This document shows positions 35,681 through 42,689 of a DNA stretch of 64,000 nucleotides, one piece after another (position 1 is the stretch's first letter; each line of letters opens with the position of its first letter). Position numbers and translations under genes: made by a program. The notes beneath the pieces were generated by a model. That model ran no database searches. It was given only the letters and a program-made list of their open reading frames with translations, and had not been told where the DNA came from. The DNA lies in contig JBBQUT010000004.1 of assembly GCA_038212215.1 (NCBI GenBank), positions 62,001 through 126,000 on the forward strand. The letters run 5' to 3'. This DNA comes from JALZAI01 sp038212215 (GTDB lineage Bacteria; Actinomycetota; Actinomycetes; Mycobacteriales; Jatrophihabitantaceae).

Positions 35681-36226
35681 GTGAGGTCTCCGCAGACGCT
35701 AAGCGACGCCGACCGACGACTTGTCGCCGCATGGGCCGCTGACTGCGCCGAGCGGGTTCTAGGGCTGTTCGAGGCCGAGGCTCCAGGCGATGGCCGCCCT
35801 CGTGCTCTCATCGCCCGGACTTGCGCGTTCGCCCGTGGAGAGCTAGACACCGCGGAGGAGATCCGCCGTCGGTTTGTCGGTGGCGTCGGTGCTGGTGATG
35901 TAAAGGCTCCCGCCGCAGCGGCCGCGGCCCGAGCCGCCGGTCAGGCCGTAGCCGTGTGCCATATGGGCGCCCATGCACTTGGTGCCGCCGCCTATGCGGC
36001 CAAGGCCGTCGGCCTCGCGGACCCGGACCGGCCACAAGCCGTCGAAGACGAGATTCGCTGGCAGCACGAGCACATGTCGGCAGAGGTTCGCGCCGCTCTG
36101 CGAGCCCTTCCACCTATCGGGCAAAATCCATCCGGTCCCCTCGGGCCAGGGCTCCTCGCCTCCGGCCAACTCGGCGCGATCATCCGCGACCTCCAGGCGG
36201 GTCTCACCCATGTCGACCGGAACTGA
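35681..36226 (+). CDS. Imm-5-like putative immunity protein
   Basis: A 181-residue all-helical protein of the family annotated as putative immunity protein (Imm-5-like). It shows RRLVAAWAADCAERVLGLFE near the start, FARGELDTAEEIRR, and the AVCHMGAHALGAAAYAAKAV core with its histidine, followed by RWQHEHM. The family name comes from polymorphic-toxin surveys, and most members sit without a toxin. No toxin gene is visible here. It starts with GTG at 35681 and is the only intact gene in the patch 34982-36851. Confidence 0.75.
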   Translation: MRSPQTLSDADRRLVAAWAADCAERVLGLFEAEAPGDGRPRALIARTCAFARGELDTAEEIRRRFVGGVGAGDVKAPAAAAAARAAGQAVAVCHMGAHALGAAAYAAKAVGLADPDRPQAVEDEIRWQHEHMSAEVRAALRALPPIGQNPSGPLGPGLLASGQLGAIIRDLQAGLTHVDRN

Positions 36227-36277
36227 TCGAGGCCCGGAATTGGGTTCGTCCCGCATCCGAGGGACTGCGCCCGAGTC

Positions 36278-36622
36278 GTGAGCCGCGCGCTCCGCCACCC
36301 GATCCAGAACGTCAGGGTGCACGGCTGTTGGGCAGTGGCGGCAGTCCGCTTTTTCCGGCGTCAGCCAGTTCGAATTGTGCCTGAACGGCGTTCGACTGAC
36401 CGGATCTGGATTCGCTCGAACGGCGACCTCGTCGTGGACGAGCCGAACGATCCCGACGCCGTCGCGGCCGTGCAAGGCGCACTGTGCGACCTCGGCTACC
36501 TCCAGCCGGTGTCGTTGACCTACGAGACCGTCCTGAACGTCCGCCGCCAGCGCTGCTCGCGCTGGGACGATGGGCAGGCGTTGATCAGCTTCCGCCCGCA
36601 ACTGCTGGAATTCGTCCGCCGC
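36278..36622 (+). pseudogene. Possible gene fragment upstream of CPBP remnant
   Basis: The frame contains a plausible protein piece (IWIRSNGDLVVDEPNDPDAV, then AAVQGALCDLGYLQPVSLTY) without a recognisable family or a clear start with a ribosome binding site. It continues in frame beyond the point where the CPBP remnant begins in another frame. I regard it as a fragment of low certainty. Apart from this piece and the CPBP remnant I see nothing else in 36227-36851. Confidence 0.25.
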
Positions 36623-36632
36623 ATATCAACAA

Positions 36633-36824
36633 CTTGGCGCGGTCGTCCTCAGCTGGCTCTACAACCGCAGCGGCGGCAGCATTCTGCTCGTTGCGATCTG
36701 GCACGCGGGCTACAACCTGATATCCGGCACCGCCGCCGGCACGGGCTTGTTGGCAGCGATGTCCACCACGCTAGTGATCGGCTTGGCGGCAAGGCTGGTC
36801 GTTTGGAGGTTCGCGCGAAACGCC
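36633..36824 (+). pseudogene. C-terminal remnant of CPBP (CAAX/Rce1-type) membrane protease
   Basis: About 64 codons read LGAVVLSWLYNRSGGSILLV, then AIWHAGYNLISGTAAGTGLL and a further membrane helix. The WHAGYN motif is the last conserved block of CPBP-family intramembrane metalloproteases. The first catalytic motif (EExxxR) and the earlier helices are missing, and there is no start. It runs up to the 3' end of the convergent GlxA-type gene. Confidence 0.5.
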
Positions 36825-36851
36825 ACTGCCTGCCCACCGTCCTCGGTCGGC

Positions 36852-37847
36852 CTATCCGCCGATAGTGCTGAACGTGCGGCGATAGGCGACGGGTGTTGTG
36901 TGCACCACGCGGGCGAAGTGCTTGCGCAGATTGCCTGGGGTGGCGAATCCGCATCGGGTCGCGATCGTGTCGACCGGCTGATCGGTGCTCTCGAGCAGTT
37001 GCTGCGCCAGCTGGACGCGCTGGCGCAGCAGCCATTGGTACGGGGTCGTGCCGGTCGTGTCGAGAAAGCGGCGTGCGAACGTGCGGCGGCTCATTGCCGA
37101 CCTGGCTGCCAGATCGGCGACGGTGACCTGATCGCCCAGATGTTCCTGCAGCCAGCCGAACGTCTCGGTGAACAGCATGTCGGTCTCGAGATCCGGGAGC
37201 GGCGTACGGATGTACTGGGCCTGCCCACCGTCGCGGTAGGGCGCGACGACGAGTTCGCGGGCGAGTTCGGCCGCGACGTCCGCACCGAAGTCGGTGCGCA
37301 CCAGATGCAGGCACAGATCGATACACGCCGCGCTGCCCGCTGAGGTCAGCACGTCACCGTCGTCCACGTAAAGAACGTCAGGGTTGATCTGCACCGCTGG
37401 GTACAGCCGGGCCAGCTCGCGGCATTCGGCCCAGTGCGTGGTGGCTGGCCGCCCGTCGAGCAAGCCGGCGGCCGCGAGGATAAAGGCTCCGGTGCACAGC
37501 GAGACCAGACGCGCGCCGCGTCGATGTGCTTGACGCAGCGCGTCCAGAAGTAGCTGTGGCAGCTGATCAGCGGCGGCGCCGCGGCGTTCGAGCGGAGGGA
37601 CGACCACCGTGTCGGCAGCGACCAGTGATCGCAGCCCGTGCGTGACGTCCACGCGCAGCCCGCGGTCGGACCGGACGGAAGTGCCGCGGCCGCCCGCGCC
37701 GCAGATCAGCAGGTTGTACCAAGGTCCGCGGATCTCGGTGCCGTCCTGGTCGCCGAAGATCTCGCAGACCACGGACAGTTCGAAGAGTGAGACCCCCTCG
37801 AAGACCACAACGGCCACCGTCTGCTTGTTGGCCGTTTTAGCATGCAC
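36852..37847 (-). CDS. GlxA-type transcriptional regulator (DJ-1/PfpI plus AraC)
   Basis: A 331-residue regulator. Residues about 8-190 form a DJ-1/PfpI-like amidotransferase domain (VAVVVFEGVSLFELSVVCEIFG, with the nucleophile-elbow region SLCTGAFILAAAGLLDGRPATTHW). Residues about 225-325 hold the two AraC helix-turn-helix motifs (VADLAARSAMSRRTFARRF and DTIATRCGFATPGNLRKHF). Relatives sense small nitrogen compounds such as glycine betaine or sense aldehydes. The ligand here is unknown. It is divergent from the small gene at 37892. Confidence 0.88.
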   Translation of the reverse strand: MHAKTANKQTVAVVVFEGVSLFELSVVCEIFGDQDGTEIRGPWYNLLICGAGGRGTSVRSDRGLRVDVTHGLRSLVAADTVVVPPLERRGAAADQLPQLLLDALRQAHRRGARLVSLCTGAFILAAAGLLDGRPATTHWAECRELARLYPAVQINPDVLYVDDGDVLTSAGSAACIDLCLHLVRTDFGADVAAELARELVVAPYRDGGQAQYIRTPLPDLETDMLFTETFGWLQEHLGDQVTVADLAARSAMSRRTFARRFLDTTGTTPYQWLLRQRVQLAQQLLESTDQPVDTIATRCGFATPGNLRKHFARVVHTTPVAYRRTFSTIGG

Positions 37848-37891
37848 ATAGTCAATGATGCCACTGTTCGCCTCGGCCGTGGTCGACCAGC

Positions 37892-38428
37892 ATGGTCCTC
37901 ATGAACAAGTGCATCGAGGTCGTTGTGGCCGAGCAACGTCCGGTCCATCACACTGCTCTCGTCCGCGTCGCGGACGGTCTTGCGTTGCGCACCATCAAGC
38001 GGCAGCACCGGCTTATCGCGCGAATTTTCTCCCACTCCCTGGACGGGCAGTTGGCTGCCGGGCAGGCGCCCGAGGATCGTTGGCTACGTGCAGTGCGGGC
38101 GAGCGTGCTGTCGGAACAGCGGTGTCGACAGCGGCTCGCACGCACATTGGGACACGTCCTCGCGCGTGCTGAGGGCGGCGAGCGCCGCCCGCTCGCCGGG
38201 ATCGCACCGCGCGGCGCACTCACCCATCCGGGCCGCGAGGTGATCGCTACCTTGATAGACACACTGCAGTCGCCTGGACCGGCGTCGGCACAAGGTGTCG
38301 CGATGGCCGCGGTGCTGCTGAGTGACGGCACCGGCCCGCTCTACCGCCCGCGCTCGGTCGAGCACCTGTCGGCGGCAGTAGCCGCGGCGATCCGGTGCAT
38401 CCAGGCCGGTACACAACTGGCGGCGTGA
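37892..38428 (+). CDS. Hypothetical protein
   Basis: A 178-residue protein that I do not recognise. It is Ala/Arg-rich and largely helical, with a more ordered second half (GREVIATLIDTLQSPGPASA, MAAVLLSDGTGPLYRPRS). No membrane segment or motif is seen. It is divergent from the GlxA-type regulator and may share its promoter. Frame quality and the absence of a better overlapping frame suggest it is coding, but the start is uncertain. Confidence 0.5.
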   Translation: MVLMNKCIEVVVAEQRPVHHTALVRVADGLALRTIKRQHRLIARIFSHSLDGQLAAGQAPEDRWLRAVRASVLSEQRCRQRLARTLGHVLARAEGGERRPLAGIAPRGALTHPGREVIATLIDTLQSPGPASAQGVAMAAVLLSDGTGPLYRPRSVEHLSAAVAAAIRCIQAGTQLAA

Positions 38429-38445
38429 TTACACCAACGTGGCGG

Positions 38446-38856
38446 CTACCCGGATACGAAGATGCAGAACGGGTGCCCGGCCGGGTCGGCATAGACGTAG
38501 AGCGGCTCGTCGGGGTCCCCCAACCGGTCCTGCAACAACCTGGCGCCGAGGCCGAGCACGCGTTCATGCTCGGCGACAAGTACCTCGACGGTCGGGACCG
38601 TGAGATCCAGATGCAGCATCTGCGGGTACGCGCCGTCGGGCCAGGTCGCTTCCGGTAGCCGGTCAACCTGCTGAAAGGCGATCGATGCGCCGCCGCCCGG
38701 AGCACGCAAAACGAGCCAGTCGTCACCGTCCGGATCCGCCGTCTCGTCGCCCGCCCGGTAGGCAAAGCCGAGAAGTTGGCGATAGAACTCGGCCAGCCCG
38801 CGGGCGTCGGTGGTGTCGAGCACTACCTGCCGGAATCGGATCGCGGTCTTTGCCAT
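38446..38856 (-). CDS. VOC family (glyoxalase-like) protein
   Basis: A 136-residue protein made of two beta-alpha-beta-beta-beta modules of the vicinal oxygen chelate fold (RFRQVVLDTTDARGLAEFYRQLLGF, then HLDLTVPTVEVLVAEHERVL and VYADPAGHPFCIFV). Members bind a metal and act as glyoxalases, dioxygenases or antibiotic-binding proteins. The specific role cannot be assigned. The start is the ATG at 38856. Confidence 0.85.
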   Translation of the reverse strand: MAKTAIRFRQVVLDTTDARGLAEFYRQLLGFAYRAGDETADPDGDDWLVLRAPGGGASIAFQQVDRLPEATWPDGAYPQMLHLDLTVPTVEVLVAEHERVLGLGARLLQDRLGDPDEPLYVYADPAGHPFCIFVSG

Positions 38857-38893
38857 ACCTCGATCTTGCCCGTGACCAAGGCGCGCTAGACCA

Positions 38894-39718
38894 TTAGGTC
38901 AGGCTTGCGCCAGGGAACCCACGCACCGCATGCAGGTCGTAGCTGAAGATGCCGGCTCGGACGCCCGGGTCGTCGTCCAAGATGGTTCGGGTGTCCTCCG
39001 GCGTTGCGGCGAATATCCCGATGCCTGCGATGTCCCCGTCGTCGCTGGCCGGCAGCACGACCGGGAGCAGCCCGACCTCGGCGAGTTGCATATTGCGCCG
39101 CCCGTGGTCCCAGATCGTGGCGTCGACGTCCGGGCGCACGAACGCCGGCGTCACCCGCAGTATCACTGCGGTGTAAGCACGGGCGTGCGACAGCCGTTCG
39201 CGCATCGACTCATCGGTGACCTCCGGCAGCACCCGGCCGAGCGCCGTCGGGCGCTGCGCGGCCGCGACGAAATCATGCAGGTCCCAGCCCGAGGACAGCG
39301 CGCCGCGCATCGACTCCCACCCATCACCATGCCGATCGAGATGGCGGTGGGTGAGCCTGACGTGAGTCCGGCCGGCATCCAACTCGGTGAACTCGATCTC
39401 GACCTCACTCGCTTTGGCCGGGTCGGTCTCGAGGTGCCACTGGCGTAGATCGATATCAAAGCTGAAACACACCCTGGTGGGCGGGTCGTAGGCCAGCACA
39501 CGCGACCAGCGGCATTCGCTGCCGTCAGTCCCCCGGTCGATGATGTGTCCGCCGACGAACGGCTCGAAGATCATCTCCGCTAGCGGCGCCTGGAGAATGT
39601 GATGATCTTTGTCCCACCAAGAGCCGATCTGGTTGGTGAAGACGTGGAAGACGTGCGCGATCGGCGCGGCGACCTCCACGGCAGTGCTGAGCTCGGTTGG
39701 CGTTGTCTGAGTGGTCAT
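38894..39718 (-). CDS. SRPBCC (AHSA1) domain fused to YCII-like domain
   Basis: A 274-residue fusion. Residues about 10-150 form an AHSA1/START-like ligand-binding domain (VEVAAPIAHVFHVFTNQIGSWW, then FEPFVGGHIIDRG and CRWSRVLAYDPPTRVCFSF). From about 175 to the end lies a YCII-like domain (ARAYTAVILRVTPAF, IAGIGIFAATPEDTRTILDDDP). The ATG overlaps the ArsR-type regulator stop (ATGA), the common pairing of AHSA1 proteins with ArsR repressors. The natural ligand is unknown. Confidence 0.82.
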   Translation of the reverse strand: MTTQTTPTELSTAVEVAAPIAHVFHVFTNQIGSWWDKDHHILQAPLAEMIFEPFVGGHIIDRGTDGSECRWSRVLAYDPPTRVCFSFDIDLRQWHLETDPAKASEVEIEFTELDAGRTHVRLTHRHLDRHGDGWESMRGALSSGWDLHDFVAAAQRPTALGRVLPEVTDESMRERLSHARAYTAVILRVTPAFVRPDVDATIWDHGRRNMQLAEVGLLPVVLPASDDGDIAGIGIFAATPEDTRTILDDDPGVRAGIFSYDLHAVRGFPGASLT

Positions 39719-40032
39719 GTGTCCTCCGAAGGTTGCTCGGCCGCATCGCGAAGTGCGGTCAGGGATCGGGTCCAGAACGCGTCGAAGTAGGCACGGATGA
39801 GTGCCAGCGCGTCGGGGTCGACTGTGTACACGCGGCGGGTGCCGACCGCCCGGTCGGTCACCAGTCCGACGGACTTGAGGATTTGCAGGTGCTGCGACAC
39901 CGCGGAGCGGGTGATCGGCATGTCCCGTGCGAGGTCACTCACCGCGGCCGGTCCGTCGACGAGGCGCTCGACGATCGAGCGCCGAGTGGGTTCGGCGATC
40001 GCGTCCACCATCGCAGAGGCGTTAGGCATCAC
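39715..40032 (-). CDS. ArsR/SmtB-type HTH regulator
   Basis: A 105-residue winged helix-turn-helix repressor (RRSIVERLVDGPAAVSDLARDM, ITRSAVSQHLQILKSVGLV, GTRRVYTVDP). It lacks the cysteine pairs of metal-sensing ArsR proteins, so it belongs to the group paired with SRPBCC partners. It starts with GTG at 40032 or the next ATG. Direct repeats at the start region suggest autoregulation. Confidence 0.88.
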   Translation of the reverse strand: MMPNASAMVDAIAEPTRRSIVERLVDGPAAVSDLARDMPITRSAVSQHLQILKSVGLVTDRAVGTRRVYTVDPDALALIRAYFDAFWTRSLTALRDAAEQPSEDT

Positions 40033-40054
40033 TAACGCAAGCTACGACTAACGC
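40031..40054 (-). promoter_or_regulatory. Candidate ArsR operator (direct repeat)
   Basis: GCGTTAGT occurs twice on the minus strand (40054-40047 and 40038-40031), a 16-base period. The second copy touches the start codon of the ArsR-type gene. This spacing and place fit binding by the dimeric regulator over its own promoter. Confidence 0.4.
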
Positions 40055-40107
40055 CTAGCGGGTGTCAAGTGGTGCGGGTGACGGCGACTGAGACCACCGA
40101 CGCGCCG

Positions 40108-40935
40108 TCAACGCAGATACCCCGCCGCGTGCAGGGCGGCGCGCATCGCGTCGGCCGGAGCAGCACGTCCCGTCATCAACTCAACCTGTACCTCGGCCTG
40201 ATGCAGCAGCATCGCCGCGCCGCTGAGCACCCGTGCGCCCGCGTGCTCCACCGAGGCAGCCAGCCGGGTGGGCCACGGGTCGTACACGACGTCCAGCACG
40301 ACCTGGTCCGGGCGCCAGCGACGCAACGCGAGCGGATCCGCAGCCTCCCGCGGCAGCGTCGACACGATCAGGTCAGCGTCCAGCGCAGCAGCATCGCCGC
40401 GTTGTTCCCCGATCCCGAGCGTGACGCCCATCGCCTCAGCAGTGCGGCGCACCTCGCCGGTCCGGGCGACGTCGCGCACCAGCACCGAGCACCGCGTGAC
40501 GCCTAGGGCAGGCAGTGCCGCCACGGCCGCCTGCGCGGTGCCTCCCGCGCCGAGCACCGTTACCGATGCGAACCCGGCCCCACGCACCGTCCGCACGATG
40601 CCAGCGACGTCGGTGTTATCGGCGATCCAGCCACCACCGGGGCGGGGCAGCAGGGTGTTCGCCGCACCGACCGCGCGAGCGAGCGCGCTGGCTTCGGCGG
40701 CGATATCCAGCACCGCCCGCTTGAGCGGCATCGTGCATGAGAAGCCAGCCCAGTCGCTACGTTTCGCGAGCACACCGGCCAGCTCGCCCACGCCGCAGTC
40801 GATCGCCTCGTACGTCCAGTCGAGGCCGAGCGCAAGGTAGGCCGCGCGATGCAATGTCGGTGACAAGGAATGCGCGATCGGGCGGCCAAGCACCCCTGCT
40901 TGTCGACGGCCGCGCGGCGCTGCAGCGTCAGCCAC
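40108..40935 (-). CDS. aroE: Shikimate dehydrogenase
   Basis: NADPH-dependent reduction of 3-dehydroshikimate in aromatic amino-acid synthesis. The 275-residue protein shows GVLGRPIAHSLSPTLHRAAY (shikimate-binding serines), ANTLLPRPGGGWIADNTDVAG (with the NTD motif) and the Rossmann loop VTVLGAGGTAQAAVAAL. In FSCTMPLKRAVL the catalytic Lys is present, though the usual NVTxPxK is altered to SCTMPLK. GTG at 40935 overlaps the mltG end by eight bases. The order ruvX-mltG-aroE is conserved in Actinobacteria. Confidence 0.92.
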   Translation of the reverse strand: MADAAAPRGRRQAGVLGRPIAHSLSPTLHRAAYLALGLDWTYEAIDCGVGELAGVLAKRSDWAGFSCTMPLKRAVLDIAAEASALARAVGAANTLLPRPGGGWIADNTDVAGIVRTVRGAGFASVTVLGAGGTAQAAVAALPALGVTRCSVLVRDVARTGEVRRTAEAMGVTLGIGEQRGDAAALDADLIVSTLPREAADPLALRRWRPDQVVLDVVYDPWPTRLAASVEHAGARVLSGAAMLLHQAEVQVELMTGRAAPADAMRAALHAAGYLR

Positions 40936-42139
40936 AGCCCCAATGGTGCTTCTTGCAGACTGCGGCCGCGGCAGTGAACGCGCGCTCGCTGTTGGTGAAG
41001 AAGAGGTGCCCGGCCGCATCGCCGTTGACGTAGAACAGCCAATTGCCCTTCGCCGGGTTTACCGCCGCGTTCATCGCCACCCCGCCCGGATTGTCGATCG
41101 GCGTCGGCGGCAGGCCGCTGTGATTGTACGTGTTGTACGGACCTTTCACGTCGGCGTAGATCACCTTGCTCGCGTCCAAACCCTTGAGCTTGGCGGCGTA
41201 CGCGCTGGTGGCGTCGATCTGCAGCGGCGTCCCGGCCTTGATCCGGTTCAAGATCACCCGTGCGACCTTGGGCAGGTCGGCAGCGAACTTCGCCTCCGCC
41301 TGGGCGATCGAGGCGACGATCAGCGCCTGGTACGGAGTGATGCCCAGCTTCTTCGCGGCGTCGGTGAAGCCGGTGCTGCGGTCCTGAGCGGTGAAGCGAG
41401 TGACCATCTTCTGCAGCGCGTCCGCGGGGGTCGCCCCCGCGTCGAGGGAGTACGTGGCGGGATACAGGAAACCCTCGGACGAGCCGGGCCCGCGTGCGCC
41501 GCTGCGGTAGTCGATCGGCAGGCCCAGCGCCGCGCTCTTCTCGATCGCAGTCACGATCGTGTCGTGCTGCGAGGCACCGAGCACCTTCTCCAGTTGCGCC
41601 TCGACGTCGACCACCGTTGCGCCTTCGGTCACGATCACGTCGCTGGCCGCGTCACGTGAGCTCGGATCAAGCATCAGCTGCAATGCGTTCTTGCCGGACA
41701 TGTGCTTGCGCAACCGGTACGACCCTGGCTGGATGTTCTGCGAATGCGAATCGGCGGACGCTGCGTCGGTGAAGGCGGTCGCGCTCTTGACCACCCCGGC
41801 CCGGAACAGCGCCGTACCGATGGCGGCAGCCGAGTCGCCCTGGTGGACGAGGACCGAAACCGAGCCGGATCCGTTGCCCGAGTAGTCCGCGGTCTGGAAG
41901 TAGCTGACGACGCGTGGAACGACGAAACCGGCGACGGCCGCCACCAGGACGATCGCGAGCAGCACGAACACGCGCCCGCGGCGACGGTGCTGGCGACGGC
42001 GCTGGTGGTGTTCGTCACGCCGTCGGTCGGCGCGGGCGAGACGGCGCGGCGGAGCGAGCTCGGCGGCGTCGTCGTCGTCGCCGAATAGCAGGCTGTCCGA
42101 ATCGCCCAACGTGACGGACTCGCCCTCGCCTCGGGTCAC
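40928..42139 (-). CDS. mltG: Endolytic murein transglycosylase
   Basis: Membrane-anchored enzyme that cuts nascent peptidoglycan strands and sets their length. The 403-residue protein has a cytoplasmic acidic and Arg/His-rich tail (residues 1-56), one membrane helix (about 57-76, VFVLLAIVLVAAVAGFVV), a LysM-like region and the YceG domain. The domain shows LIVASIAQAEAKF holding the catalytic Glu and YNTYNHSGLPPTPIDNPG. The GTG start overlaps the stop of the 35-codon ORF upstream (GTGA). Confidence 0.93.
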   Translation of the reverse strand: MTRGEGESVTLGDSDSLLFGDDDDAAELAPPRRLARADRRRDEHHQRRRQHRRRGRVFVLLAIVLVAAVAGFVVPRVVSYFQTADYSGNGSGSVSVLVHQGDSAAAIGTALFRAGVVKSATAFTDAASADSHSQNIQPGSYRLRKHMSGKNALQLMLDPSSRDAASDVIVTEGATVVDVEAQLEKVLGASQHDTIVTAIEKSAALGLPIDYRSGARGPGSSEGFLYPATYSLDAGATPADALQKMVTRFTAQDRSTGFTDAAKKLGITPYQALIVASIAQAEAKFAADLPKVARVILNRIKAGTPLQIDATSAYAAKLKGLDASKVIYADVKGPYNTYNHSGLPPTPIDNPGGVAMNAAVNPAKGNWLFYVNGDAAGHLFFTNSERAFTAAAAVCKKHHWGCG

Positions 42140-42243
42140 GCTTGCGAACTCCCGTTCTGCTCATGCTGGGCATCTTCGGCTGCCGGTCGTTCTCGCTCGA
42201 ACACTTCTCGCTCGAACACTTCTCGCTCGAACATTGCGCTCAT
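42136..42243 (-). CDS. Candidate small ORF (35 aa) coupled to ruvX and mltG
   Basis: ATG at 42243 overlaps the ruvX stop (ATGA). The TGA ending at 42136 overlaps the mltG GTG (GTGA). Between them is one open frame of 35 codons: MSAM, then FERE-VFERE-VFERE from a 15-bp tandem repeat, then RPAAEDAQHEQNGSSQA. The peptide is highly charged and probably disordered. The exact overlaps at both ends suggest it is translated, perhaps to pass ribosomes from ruvX to mltG. No family is recognised. Confidence 0.5.
   Translation of the reverse strand: MSAMFEREVFEREVFERERPAAEDAQHEQNGSSQA
42188..42233. repeat. 15-bp tandem repeat, three copies
   Basis: Three copies of TTCTCGCTCGAACAC (the last ending in AT) lie head to tail in the ruvX-mltG junction. 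As the unit is a multiple of three, changes in copy number keep the 35-codon ORF open and would alter only its VFERE count. Confidence 0.85.
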
Positions 42244-42689
42244 CAGTGTGCGGCCCGCCGAATCTCCAGCCAGGTTTGAAGCAGTTCCACCGCAGCGGCC
42301 TGGTCAATCACGGCGCGGGTGGCCTTGCTTCCCCGGATTCCGCCTTGCCGAAGTTTACGCTGCGCGGACACCGTGGTTAGCCGTTCGTCCACGTGTCGCA
42401 CCGGAATCGGGGCAACTCGCTCGCCCAGCAGTGCCGCGTACCAACGCGCCATCGCCGCCGACGGGCCCTCGTGCCCGCGCATCGTCCGCGGCAGCCCGAC
42501 CACCACGCCGACGGCGTTGTGGTCAGCGACCAGTTGGGCGAGCTCGGCGAGGTCGCGCTCACCGGCTTCGTCGCGGACGAGCGTGCAGAGCGGCGTTGCC
42601 AGGATCCCGGACGGGTCGCTGCGGGCGACACCGACCCGCACCGTGCCCACATCGACGCCGATCCAGACGCCAGGCGACTCGACCGGCAT
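42243..42689 (-). CDS. ruvX: Putative pre-16S rRNA nuclease / Holliday junction resolvase RuvX (YqgF)
   Basis: RNase H-fold nuclease of 148 residues that trims pre-16S rRNA in E. coli and is also named a Holliday junction resolvase. The N-terminal Asp lies in WIGVDVGTVRVGVARSDPSG. VVVGLPRTMRGHEG (the VGLP motif) and VRHVDERLTTVSAQRKL (Asp-Glu) are present, with an ending Asp in TRAVIDQAAAVELLQTWL. The ATG overlaps the alaS stop by one base. All four signatures are intact. Confidence 0.92.
   Translation of the reverse strand: MPVESPGVWIGVDVGTVRVGVARSDPSGILATPLCTLVRDEAGERDLAELAQLVADHNAVGVVVGLPRTMRGHEGPSAAMARWYAALLGERVAPIPVRHVDERLTTVSAQRKLRQGGIRGSKATRAVIDQAAAVELLQTWLEIRRAAH

Noticed and set aside
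42188..42233. A CRISPR-like array in the ruvX-mltG gap
   Set aside because: The three 15-bp units are direct tandem copies with no spacers.
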